In this document: positions 1 through 7,193 of the stretch, one piece after another | Numbering within the stretch: position 1 is the first letter of the stretch | How the letters are laid out: each line of letters opens with the position of its first letter | Assembly: GCA_014376325.1 (NCBI GenBank) | Contig: JACMRP010000130.1 | Location: 1-8,075, forward strand | DNA: 8,075 nucleotides | Direction of reading: 5' to 3' | DNA from: Pseudobdellovibrionaceae bacterium | GTDB taxonomy: Bacteria; Bdellovibrionota; Bdellovibrionia; Bdellovibrionales; Bdellovibrionaceae | The notes under the pieces: generated by a model | Databases searched by the model: none | Told to the model about the DNA's origin: nothing | The model's input: the letters and a program-made list of their open reading frames with translations, nothing else | Made by a program: the position numbers and the translations under genes

Positions 1-1
1 A

Positions 2-379
2 GAGGTCTTAAAGAAACTCGCTGGTCAGTTTAAGGACTTTAATTTTGTCGCTATCCATTCTAACGCCGACGAAACGGCAGAGCTTACAAAAGAATATTTC
101 GTGAGAGCAAAACTGCCCTTCGAAATCATTCAAGATAAAGACTCCACTCTCGCGAATAAATTCAAAGCTTTAAAAACTCCGCATGTTTTTGTCATCGTCT
201 TGAACGGCGAAGTGCAGTTTCAGGGCGGGGTCACCGACAGTGCAAATGCTTCTACGGCGAAGAAGAATTATCTCCAAGATGCTTTGACTGATGTGCAAGC
301 GGGGAAGCCGGTTGCGGTCGCCACCGGAAGAACTTTGGGCTGCATGATTCAGCGATCGGGCGAAGGAAACAGCTGGTAG
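2..379 (+). CDS. Thioredoxin-fold (redoxin/AhpC-TSA-like) protein, C-terminal part
   Basis: The frame is open from position 2 to the TAG at 377-379, giving about 125 residues, and no start is needed at the GTG at 101 because coding continues upstream through it. The visible part begins with EVLKKLAGQFKDFNFVAIHSN, as in the helix and beta strand after the active site of thioredoxin-like proteins. It then has the cis-proline segment KTPHVFVI, typical of peroxiredoxin-like and TlpA-like folds, and ends with a short tail containing GCMIQR. Related redoxin-domain proteins often carry a similar G-C-x-I-[KR] tail. The active-site cysteines would lie in the missing N-terminal part, so peroxidase versus disulfide-exchange activity cannot be judged, nor can a signal peptide. 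It is on the same strand as the downstream kinase but separated by 138 nt and a candidate promoter, so it is probably not part of that operon. The family call is fairly secure; the exact function is unknown. Confidence 0.8.
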   Translation, partial: EVLKKLAGQFKDFNFVAIHSNADETAELTKEYFVRAKLPFEIIQDKDSTLANKFKALKTPHVFVIVLNGEVQFQGGVTDSANASTAKKNYLQDALTDVQAGKPVAVATGRTLGCMIQRSGEGNSW

Positions 380-465
380 CAGGCTTAGTTGTGAAGAAAA
401 CATCATAACTGAATCTTTCGCTCGATAAGCCAGATCTATTTCTTTAACAATTCTCACAAGTTCGA

Positions 466-494
466 TTGACGCTATAGGGGTTCCCTCTTAAAAA
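466..494 (+). promoter_or_regulatory. Candidate sigma70-type promoter for the kinase/CheR/CheB operon
   Basis: TTGACG at 466-471 matches the -35 consensus in five of six bases. With a 17-nt spacer it is followed by TAAAAA at 489-494, which matches the -10 consensus in four of six bases. It sits 23 nt before the ATG of the hybrid kinase and is the only good -35-like hexamer in the 138-nt gap. The weak -10 and the short leader make this a candidate only. Confidence 0.35.
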
Positions 495-517
495 TAGGAC
501 AATCCCGAAAGGTCTCC

Positions 518-3500
518 ATGCCAAAATCCGTCGATCAGATGTTATTCCGCAAGATGCTTCTTCGAAACGTGACTTTGCCGCTACTGCTTGCACTGACCAG
601 CAGCGCGGTTTTTGTTGGACTAGTATTTTATCTCATCAACACGACTGAATGGGTTGATCATACGATTGCGGCTATCGGCAAAGGTCGTCAGCTCGAGCGC
701 AAAATGGTCGATGCGCAAAATGGACTTCGTGGTTACGTGATCAGCACAGAAGGTGGTTACAATGAACCCTACACGAAAGCTATCAGCACGGCACCACCCG
801 CATTCCGCGATCTTCGCGAATTCGTCAAAGACAATCCACCGCAAGTAGCCCATATTGCCATGGCTCAAGACGTCTTTGAACGTTGGGTTCAATACTCAGA
901 AAAAGTCGTTGAAGCGCGCCGTTCAAGTCAGAAGGCCGCACTTGGTTTGATTTTAGAAGGCAGCGGTAAAAAGCTGATGGACGAAACTCTGTCTAAGATC
1001 GGTGAATTTGTCGCGGTGGAAGAAGGACTGAAGGCCGCCAGAAGCGAGGCCACTTCGAAAGCGACGAATCTGGTTTTATTCGTCGTTGTCGGTTTTACTT
1101 TAATCGTCGGAACCATCATAGCCCTTGCGGGCCGTCGCCAGCTTATTGTTCTTTCAGAAAACTACGAAGCTTCACTTCAGAAGCAAATAGAACAAAACAA
1201 CCGCCTCGAAGAGCAGCAGTGGATCGACGTGGGTCGTTCCGAAATCAGCCAAAAAATGCTCGGAGAAATTAAAGTCAACGACGCCGCAAACGCGGTGATA
1301 GATTACATTTGTCAGTACCTGGGGGCGCAAGTGGGCCTGCTTTACGTAGCGAATGAGCAAGGGCTTTTCGAATACAAAGCGGGATTCTCGGTCGTCGATT
1401 TGGAAAAGTCACAGCAGTTAAAATTTAAACTAGGTGAAACGGTGCTCGGCCAAGCGGCGCAATCCAATCAAATTAGAAAATTGAGCGAAGTTCCCGCAGA
1501 CTATTTAAAAATTAAAACGGGCATGGGCGACAAACTGCCGCATTACGTGGTCGCGATGCCGTTTCGTTCCGATCAAAACGTGAACGTCGTTGTCGAACTC
1601 GGTTTTTACGCGCCGATGCCTAAAAAGTCCGAAGAGTTCTTAGAAGACATTTCCGCCTCGGTCAGTGTCGCGATGAAGTCGGTCGTCTACCGCGAAAAGT
1701 TAGAGCGGCTTTACAGGGACGTGCAAAATCAAGCGGAAGAACTCCAGGCTCAGCAAGAAGAGTTGCGCGTCAGCAACGAAGAGCTCGAAGAACAAACCAA
1801 GTTGCTGAAAGACGCGTCCACTCGTTTAGAGTCTCAACATGCAGAGCTAGAACAGACCAACAGCCAGCTGGAAGAGCAGACCGAAGAACTTGAGAAACAA
1901 AAAGAGACCCTGAGCATTCACAACGAACAACTGAATACGGCGCGTGAAGAGCTTGAAGACAAGGCCGCCGAGCTTCAGCGTGCGAGCCAGTACAAGACCG
2001 AATTTTTAGCTAATATGTCTCACGAATTGAGGACTCCGCTGAATAGTTCTTTAATTTTAGCGAAACTGTTGATGGATAATAAAGAAAAGAATTTAACCCC
2101 GAAGCAGGTTGAATTCGCGCAGCAAATCATGAGTTCCGGAAATGATTTGTTAAACCTTATTAACGACATTTTAGATTTAGCAAAAGTGGAGTCTGGCAAG
2201 CTCGACTTGCATCCGGAAAACATCCGCCTTGAATCCCTGGTCGATTCGATCGAAAGAACCTTCCTGCCGATCGCGCGGGATCGAAAGCTTGAATTCAAAG
2301 TCGCAATTTATGAGGGCCTTCCCGAAACAATCAATACCGATCGACAGCGCGTAGAACAGATTATCAAAAATCTAATATCGAACGCCTTAAAATTTACTCA
2401 CGAGGGCAAAGTAGAATTTACGGTCCAGCAGAGTGAAATCGGAGGATTGCAGTTCGTAGTCCAAGACACTGGAATTGGCATCGCGAAAGCTCAGCAAGAT
2501 CTTATTTTCGAAGCGTTTCGACAAGCCGATGGAACCGACAGTCGAAAATACAGCGGGACGGGATTAGGCCTTTCGATTTCGAAAGATCTGGCTGGTCTAC
2601 TTGGCGGCTCCATTAACGTGACGAGTGAGCCGGGACAAGGTAGCATTTTCACACTGACGCTCCCGATGACTTACAATGCTTCGGCGTCAAAAATTAAAGC
2701 GGGCGTGCCGAGCCTTCGCGAACCATCGCCGGCCAGAAAAATTTATAATGCTTCGACGGTAGGCAAATCGCCTGTCAAAGCGAAAAAAGAATTTATTCCG
2801 ACAATGTTTCCGGACGATCGAAATAAACTATCACCTGACGACCACCTAGTTCTAGTGGTGGAAGACGACATTAAATTTGCGAACATTCTGTACGACCTCG
2901 CTCACGAAAACCAGTTTAAGGTGATCGTTTCCGGCACCGCAGACGATGCGATGGATTTAGCAGCGACATACCCTTTCAACGCGATATTACTGGATATGCA
3001 TTTGCCGGATCACAGTGGTCTTTACGTTTTGGACCACCTGAAGCAGAATCCAAAAACAAGGCACATCCCGGTCCACGTTATATCGGGTTTCGATTTCACC
3101 CAACAGGCGATGCAAATGGGCGCGATGGGATACATCCTAAAACCGGTCCGACGTGACGAACTAAAAACTGCCTTCGGAAAAATCGAAGACCGCATTCGTC
3201 AGGACATCAAAAGAGTCTTGATAGTCGAAGATGACTTGATTCAGCGTGAAGCCATTTCGAATCTTATTGAAGACACGCAGATTCAGGTAACCTCCGTGGG
3301 ATTGGCGAAGGACGGGTTAGAGAAATTGAAGAATGAATCGTTCGATTGTCTGATCATGGACTTGTCTTTGCCGGATATGTCGGGCTTTGAATTTCTGGAT
3401 CAGTTGTCGCAGCACGAAGATTATTCACATCCCCCGGTCATAGTTTATACAGGCCGTGACCTTAGCCGTGACGAAGAAGAAAAACTTCGTCGTCATTCCC

Positions 3501-4033
3501 AGAGTTTAATTATTAAGGGTGCGAGCTCACCGGATCGCTTGCTGAACGAAGTGACGTTGTTCTTGCACAAAGTTGAAACGAAACTCGGACCAGATCGTCA
3601 GAAAATGTTGGAAGTCCTGCGAAGCCGCGATAAGTCCTTCGATAGTAAGTCGATCATGATCGTGGATGACGACATTCGAAATGTTTTTGCGTTGACCGCG
3701 GCTTTGGAACAAAAAGGTGCTCAGGTAATCATTGCGCGCGACGGGCAAGAGGCTCTGAATAAGTTGAATACGGAAGCCCGTGTTGACATGGTGTTGATGG
3801 ATATCATGATGCCCGTCATGAACGGTTACGAAGCTATGCGAGAAATTCGAAAGCAACCAAAATTTCTTAAGCTTCCGGTGATCGCGTTGACCGCAAAAGC
3901 GATGAAGGACGATCGTGATCTTTGCTTAAATGCTGGAGCCAATGATTATTTAGCTAAGCCGGTAGATATGGAAAAACTAGTTTCATTAATGCGAATTTGG
4001 ATGTCACATGGCGAAGGCAAACGAAACGGATAA
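518..4033 (+). CDS. Membrane hybrid histidine kinase: CHASE3-GAF-coiled coil-HisKA-HATPase-REC-REC-REC
   Basis: This is a large sensor kinase of 1171 residues that should autophosphorylate on His and pass phosphate to attached receivers. Order of parts: TM1 about 17-40; a periplasmic CHASE3-like helical sensor about 42-180 (QNGLRGYVISTEGG at 67-80 is characteristic); TM2 about 183-205; a GAF-like domain about 240-392; a Glu/Gln-rich coiled coil about 393-492; HisKA with H502 in FLANMSHELRTPLN; and HATPase with N622 (LISNALKF), DTGIGI at 650-655 and GTGLGL at 680-685. Three receivers follow: REC1 (E782-D783-D784, phospho-acceptor D826, K875), REC2 (E904-D905-D906, D948, K1000) and REC3 (D1050-D1052, D1095, K1147). 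All catalytic residues look intact, so none of the three receivers is obviously dead. REC2 has IIKGA where KP is usual, so it is the most divergent. The ATG at 518 is preceded by AAAGG at 508-512, 5 nt away, and gives a sensible N-terminus with the first TM segment. The stop lies 26 nt inside the downstream CheR gene. The CHASE3 ligand and the output of the relay are unknown. Confidence 0.95.
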   Translation: MPKSVDQMLFRKMLLRNVTLPLLLALTSSAVFVGLVFYLINTTEWVDHTIAAIGKGRQLERKMVDAQNGLRGYVISTEGGYNEPYTKAISTAPPAFRDLREFVKDNPPQVAHIAMAQDVFERWVQYSEKVVEARRSSQKAALGLILEGSGKKLMDETLSKIGEFVAVEEGLKAARSEATSKATNLVLFVVVGFTLIVGTIIALAGRRQLIVLSENYEASLQKQIEQNNRLEEQQWIDVGRSEISQKMLGEIKVNDAANAVIDYICQYLGAQVGLLYVANEQGLFEYKAGFSVVDLEKSQQLKFKLGETVLGQAAQSNQIRKLSEVPADYLKIKTGMGDKLPHYVVAMPFRSDQNVNVVVELGFYAPMPKKSEEFLEDISASVSVAMKSVVYREKLERLYRDVQNQAEELQAQQEELRVSNEELEEQTKLLKDASTRLESQHAELEQTNSQLEEQTEELEKQKETLSIHNEQLNTAREELEDKAAELQRASQYKTEFLANMSHELRTPLNSSLILAKLLMDNKEKNLTPKQVEFAQQIMSSGNDLLNLINDILDLAKVESGKLDLHPENIRLESLVDSIERTFLPIARDRKLEFKVAIYEGLPETINTDRQRVEQIIKNLISNALKFTHEGKVEFTVQQSEIGGLQFVVQDTGIGIAKAQQDLIFEAFRQADGTDSRKYSGTGLGLSISKDLAGLLGGSINVTSEPGQGSIFTLTLPMTYNASASKIKAGVPSLREPSPARKIYNASTVGKSPVKAKKEFIPTMFPDDRNKLSPDDHLVLVVEDDIKFANILYDLAHENQFKVIVSGTADDAMDLAATYPFNAILLDMHLPDHSGLYVLDHLKQNPKTRHIPVHVISGFDFTQQAMQMGAMGYILKPVRRDELKTAFGKIEDRIRQDIKRVLIVEDDLIQREAISNLIEDTQIQVTSVGLAKDGLEKLKNESFDCLIMDLSLPDMSGFEFLDQLSQHEDYSHPPVIVYTGRDLSRDEEEKLRRHSQSLIIKGASSPDRLLNEVTLFLHKVETKLGPDRQKMLEVLRSRDKSFDSKSIMIVDDDIRNVFALTAALEQKGAQVIIARDGQEALNKLNTEARVDMVLMDIMMPVMNGYEAMREIRKQPKFLKLPVIALTAKAMKDDRDLCLNAGANDYLAKPVDMEKLVSLMRIWMSHGEGKRNG
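1757..1891 (+). repeat. 28-residue (four-heptad) repeat in the kinase signalling coil
   Basis: Within the kinase coiled coil, residues 414-430 and 442-458 align at an offset of exactly 28 residues, which is four heptads, with 9 of 17 residues identical. The shared core is N-x-x-L-E-E-Q-T-x-x-L (420-430 and 448-458). The DNA copies are at 1757-1807 and 1841-1891 and differ at many synonymous positions, so this is a protein-level periodicity rather than a recent DNA duplication. It fits a continuous parallel coiled coil joining the GAF domain to the HisKA dimerisation helices. Confidence 0.7.
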
Positions 4034-4859
4034 TATTTATCCGACGTTAAAAATTTTGGACCAGGACATCGACGAGCTTCTGGCGGTGATTTACGAAAAG
4101 TATAGCTACGACTTTCGTTCCTACGCCATGACTTCGGTCCGTCGCAGGTTAGGCACCGCGATGATGAGGTTCGACCTGCAAACGGTCGCGGATGTCCGCA
4201 AAAAGCTTCTGGAAGACACTGAATTCTTTCTGCCGCTTCTGCAATATTTAACCGTTCCAACCAGCGAAATGTTTCGGGATCCATTGTTTTTTTTAGCTTT
4301 CCGTGAAAAAGTTGTGCCGATACTAAAAACCTATCCCTCGATCCGTTTCTGGGTGGCGGGTTGCAGTACCGGAGAAGAACTTTATTCTTACGCGATCATT
4401 CTGCGGGAAGAAAATCTACTAGAGCGAACGACGATCTACGCTACCGATATCAATCCGGTCAGCTTAAAAAAAGCCGAATCGGGAATTTTCTCTGCCGATC
4501 GTATGAAAGAGTATTCCCAAAATTATCAGAAAAGCGGAAGTAAGGGCACGCTGAGTGATTATTTCTCGGTCGCATACGATTCGGCGCTGATCGATAAAAC
4601 CCTCCGTAAAAATGTCGTTTTTGCTGATCATTCGCTCGCGACCGACAGCGTCTTCGGAGAGATGCAATTCGTTTCTTGCCGAAATGTCATGATCTATTTT
4701 GATGGTGATTTGCAAAACCGGGCCATAGGATTATTTCATGACAGCTTGGTTTTTGGCGGATTTCTAGGGATCGGGTCCAAAGAGTCCCTCCGTTTTTCGA
4801 ACTGGTCTTCCCACTTTCAGGAATTCGCAAAAACCGAAAGAATATATCAGAGGCGATGA
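4008..4859 (+). CDS. CheR-family protein-glutamate O-methyltransferase
   Basis: Predicted S-adenosylmethionine-dependent methyltransferase of 283 residues, normal for CheR, which in chemotaxis methylates receptor glutamates in the cytoplasm. The N-terminal helical CheR_N domain is at about 15-85, with YDFRSYAMTSVRRR at 34-47. The catalytic domain follows: SEMFRDP; SAM-binding motif I AGCSTGEE at 117-124; an acidic ribose-binding segment ATDIN at 145-149 with D147; and the family signature SCRNVMIYF at 223-231. The beta-subdomain that in some CheRs docks on a receptor C-terminal pentapeptide appears present at about 155-210, but neither kinase here ends in an NWETF-like peptide. The ATG at 4008 lies inside the end of the hybrid kinase gene (26-nt overlap) with a weak GGA at 3999-4001; a later start would cut into CheR_N. 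The stop overlaps the CheB start (ATGA). Translational coupling with both neighbours is likely. The VPTSEMFRDP form differs from the TTNxTxFFR form of classical motility CheRs, suggesting a non-motility subgroup. Confidence 0.93.
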   Translation: MAKANETDNIYPTLKILDQDIDELLAVIYEKYSYDFRSYAMTSVRRRLGTAMMRFDLQTVADVRKKLLEDTEFFLPLLQYLTVPTSEMFRDPLFFLAFREKVVPILKTYPSIRFWVAGCSTGEELYSYAIILREENLLERTTIYATDINPVSLKKAESGIFSADRMKEYSQNYQKSGSKGTLSDYFSVAYDSALIDKTLRKNVVFADHSLATDSVFGEMQFVSCRNVMIYFDGDLQNRAIGLFHDSLVFGGFLGIGSKESLRFSNWSSHFQEFAKTERIYQRR

Positions 4860-4867
4860 ATAAAATG
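4851..4867 (+). promoter_or_regulatory. Ribosome-binding site and alternative starts of the CheB gene
   Basis: GAGG at 4851-4854 is only 1 nt from the ATG at 4856, too close for a normal Shine-Dalgarno, but 10 nt from the in-frame ATG at 4865. The 4856 start gives an ATGA overlap with the CheR stop, where terminating ribosomes could restart without a strong site. The 4865 start would shorten the protein by three residues (M4 becomes M1). Neither choice affects the catalytic domain. Confidence 0.45.
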
Positions 4868-5446
4868 GCATCAGCACCCATGCACCTTAAATTTGATATG
4901 GTCGCGATCGGCTGTTCTGCAGGAGGAATTGATGCGCTAAAGGGAATACTCCCGCGTATACCCAAAGGTTTTAGGCCGACCGTCCTGATCGTTCAGCACA
5001 TTGCCCCCATGGCGCACGCGACGCTTGCTGATTTTTTTGTCGATATCTGCAATGTGCCGGTGAAGGAAGTCGAGGACAAAGAACCCATTGCCGCGGGCAC
5101 GATATATTTCGCGCCGAGTGGTTACCATACGTTGATAGAGCGCGACCGGACTTTCGCACTGAGCGTAGATGCCCCGGTGCAATTTGCAAGACCTTCAATT
5201 GATGTCATGATGGAAAGTGTCGCCACGGTTTACAGGGATCTCAGCGCGGGCTTCATATTGACCGGATCTAACCGCGACGGTGCGGACGGGCTTCGCCAAA
5301 TACTTGCGCATGGGGGATTTGTAGCGGTGCAGGATCCAAAGACTTCCGATTTTCCTCAAATGCCGGAGGCCGCCCTAGAAGCGACCCAGACCTTGTTTGT
5401 TTTATCACTTTCGGAAATTCAGCATCTAATCGCTGGCCTAGAATAA
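4856..5446 (+). CDS. Stand-alone CheB-type protein-glutamate methylesterase/deamidase
   Basis: A 196-residue protein made of the CheB C-terminal catalytic domain only; classical CheB is about 350 residues with an N-terminal receiver, which is absent here. It should hydrolyse glutamyl methyl esters, and perhaps deamidate glutamines, on a partner methylated by CheR. The catalytic triad is visible: S21 in IGCSAGG (18-24), H48 in VQHIAP, and D141 in TGSNRDGADGL (136-146). Because it lacks a receiver, its activity cannot be controlled by direct phosphorylation in the classical way. Control would have to come from substrate state, a partner, or a receiver in the neighbouring kinases. It overlaps CheR by 4 nt (ATGA) and is followed 54 nt later by the second hybrid kinase, so all four are probably one transcript. 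The start at 4856 is favoured by the overlap; 4865 has a better-placed GAGG. Confidence 0.93.
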   Translation: MNKMASAPMHLKFDMVAIGCSAGGIDALKGILPRIPKGFRPTVLIVQHIAPMAHATLADFFVDICNVPVKEVEDKEPIAAGTIYFAPSGYHTLIERDRTFALSVDAPVQFARPSIDVMMESVATVYRDLSAGFILTGSNRDGADGLRQILAHGGFVAVQDPKTSDFPQMPEAALEATQTLFVLSLSEIQHLIAGLE

Positions 5447-5489
5447 TCGATCTATGTTAAATATTAAGGACTCTTTTTATTATTCCAAC

Positions 5490-5503
5490 GGAGATTCAGT
5501 TTG
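5490..5503 (+). promoter_or_regulatory. Shine-Dalgarno deciding a TTG start
   Basis: GGAG at 5490-5493 is 7 nt before TTG at 5501-5503. The encoded N-terminus (SVKLLIVDD) begins at the first beta strand of a receiver domain, which is where such proteins normally begin. No ATG lies in frame nearby, so the TTG is the best start. The 54-nt gap after CheB holds no terminator hairpin, so this gene probably stays in the operon. Confidence 0.7.
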
Positions 5504-7126
5504 AGCGTTAAACTTCTGATAGTTGATGATCGCAGAGAGAATCTCTTTGCACTTAGCTCGTTGCTTGAAGACCTCGACGTACTTATTTTTAAATGCGAGT
5601 CCGGTCTTGAAGCGCTGAATCTTATGTTGGATCATGACTTTGCCTTGGCACTCATTGACGTGCAAATGCCTGGCATGGACGGGTTCGAACTTGCGGAACT
5701 TGCACGCGGCGCCGAACGCACCAAACACGTTCCAATTATTTTTGTTACTGCTGCGAAAGAAAACTCTGGCTTCACTTTTAAAGGCTACGAAAGTGGCGCG
5801 GTTGATTTTCTGTACAAGCCGGTCGATCCGGTTGTTCTAAAAAGCAAAGTTAAAGTTTTTATCGAACTCGAAGAACAAAAAAGACAGCTTCGAGAACAAG
5901 TCGAAGAATTAAAAATTGCTAAAGTGCTCGCCGAACGCGCGAACCAATTGAAATCCGCATTCCTCGCGAACATGAGCCACGAGATTCGAACGCCACTCGG
6001 GGCGATTATTGGTTTCACCGATTTATTAAAAGTTGAATACCCAGATTTAGCCCCCGAAGCCATCGAATACTTAGACATCATCGATCGTAACGGCAAAGTT
6101 TTAGTCAAATTGATCGATGATATTTTGGATCTTTCAAAAGTGGAAGCGGGACACCTAGAGCTCGAAGGGCTCGAGTTTTCTCCGATCGCGATTGCGGAGG
6201 AAGTCTTCGAAACGCTCAGTGACCGTGCTCAGAAAAAGAATATCGGTCTTAAGTTAAACACCGAAGGCGTCATTGCCGAAAAAATAGTTTCGGATCCGAC
6301 ACGCTTGCGCCAAATCTTGACCAACATCATTGGCAACGCGCTGAAGTTCACCGAAGTTGGAAACGTCACGGTTCAGGTGGCCATGCAGGAAGAAACTCAT
6401 CAAACACCGCAGATGATCGTTTTCACCGTGACCGATACGGGAATTGGGATGAATGACGAGCAGTCTGGAAGACTCTTCCAAAATTTCATGCAGGCCGATA
6501 ACACCATGACCCGTCGATTCGGCGGCACAGGCCTAGGGTTGGTGCTTTCGCGCAGGCTAGCGCATCTGATGGGCGGGGATATCGTCTTGGTGCATAGTGA
6601 GCCCAAAGTTGGAAGTTGCTTCCAAATTCGCATAGCCACGACCTTAAGCGAAGGTTCAGAGTGTAAGCAACAGGCCCCATATCAAGCAAAATCAAAACCC
6701 GAAACACCTCTGAAGAAAAATTCCCTGTCCGGAAATAACGTTTTGGTAGTCGAAGATTCTGCAGACAATCAGTTATTAATTTCAAATGTATTAGTCGAAT
6801 CTGGAGCGCAGGTAACTATCGCGAAAAACGGCCAAGAGGGCATCGACAAAGCCATCGCCGGAAATTTTGATGTCATCCTTATGGATATCCAAATGCCAGT
6901 GATGGACGGGCTTCAGGCAACGTCTCGGCTCCGCAAAAAGCTATATACCAAGCCGATCATCGCCCTGACCGCGAACGCAATGAGTTCCGAACGCGAGCGT
7001 TGTGCGGGTGCGGGTTTTGATGAGTATCTGATGAAGCCGATAAACCTACACGAACTTATCGACAAAGTTGCTTATTACGCGGCAAGGTCCCGGAAAGCGG
7101 ACCCTCGTCGCGCATTGTCTCAATAA
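5501..7126 (+). CDS. Soluble hybrid kinase/response regulator: REC-HisKA-HATPase-REC
   Basis: A 541-residue cytoplasmic protein with no membrane segment or sensor domain; its input is likely its own N-terminal receiver. REC1 spans about 2-120: D9-D10, phospho-acceptor D53 in IDVQMPGMDG, T83 and K106 in YKPVDP. A short coiled coil at about 118-150 leads to HisKA with H160 in FLANMSHEIRTPLG. The HATPase has N279 (IIGNALKF), DTGIGM at 312-317 and GTGLGL at 342-347. A linker at about 385-410 precedes REC2: E418-D419, D462 in LMDIQMPVMDG and K512 in LMKPIN. All phosphotransfer residues appear intact. The architecture suggests a relay component working beside the CHASE3 kinase: phosphorylation of REC1 would switch the kinase core, with REC2 as acceptor or phosphate sink. 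No DNA-binding, diguanylate cyclase or other output domain is present, so the final effector lies elsewhere. The start is TTG, as argued in the entry for 5490-5503. Confidence 0.94.
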   Translation: MSVKLLIVDDRRENLFALSSLLEDLDVLIFKCESGLEALNLMLDHDFALALIDVQMPGMDGFELAELARGAERTKHVPIIFVTAAKENSGFTFKGYESGAVDFLYKPVDPVVLKSKVKVFIELEEQKRQLREQVEELKIAKVLAERANQLKSAFLANMSHEIRTPLGAIIGFTDLLKVEYPDLAPEAIEYLDIIDRNGKVLVKLIDDILDLSKVEAGHLELEGLEFSPIAIAEEVFETLSDRAQKKNIGLKLNTEGVIAEKIVSDPTRLRQILTNIIGNALKFTEVGNVTVQVAMQEETHQTPQMIVFTVTDTGIGMNDEQSGRLFQNFMQADNTMTRRFGGTGLGLVLSRRLAHLMGGDIVLVHSEPKVGSCFQIRIATTLSEGSECKQQAPYQAKSKPETPLKKNSLSGNNVLVVEDSADNQLLISNVLVESGAQVTIAKNGQEGIDKAIAGNFDVILMDIQMPVMDGLQATSRLRKKLYTKPIIALTANAMSSERERCAGAGFDEYLMKPINLHELIDKVAYYAARSRKADPRRALSQ

Positions 7127-7153
7127 CCCTGAGATACTAATCTAGTTTGGGAA

Positions 7154-7180
7154 AGCCGGCGCTTAGTCGGAACGCCGGCT
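7154..7180. terminator. GC-rich hairpin between convergent genes, possible bidirectional terminator
   Basis: AGCCGGCG at 7154-7161 pairs perfectly with CGCCGGCT at 7173-7180, leaving an 11-nt loop. It lies 27 nt after the stop of the hybrid kinase and 13 nt beyond the stop of the minus-strand outer-membrane gene, exactly where a shared terminator is expected. There is no strong T-tract on the plus strand. On the minus strand the stem is followed only by a short T run (TTCCC). Intrinsic termination may therefore be weak, or the hairpin may mainly protect the 3' ends. Confidence 0.55.
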
Positions 7181-7193
7181 CGATTGATGGAAA

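Noticed and set aside
3527..3856. Minus-strand open frame of about 109 codons inside the hybrid kinase gene
   Set aside because: It is antisense to the REC2-REC3 region, whose plus-strand frame carries all receiver motifs; the antisense translation shows no domain and is a shadow.
5447..5500. Possible internal promoter in the gap between CheB and the second kinase (TATGTT near 5453)
   Set aside because: No matching -35 hexamer at proper spacing was found, and the gap is short enough for cotranscription.
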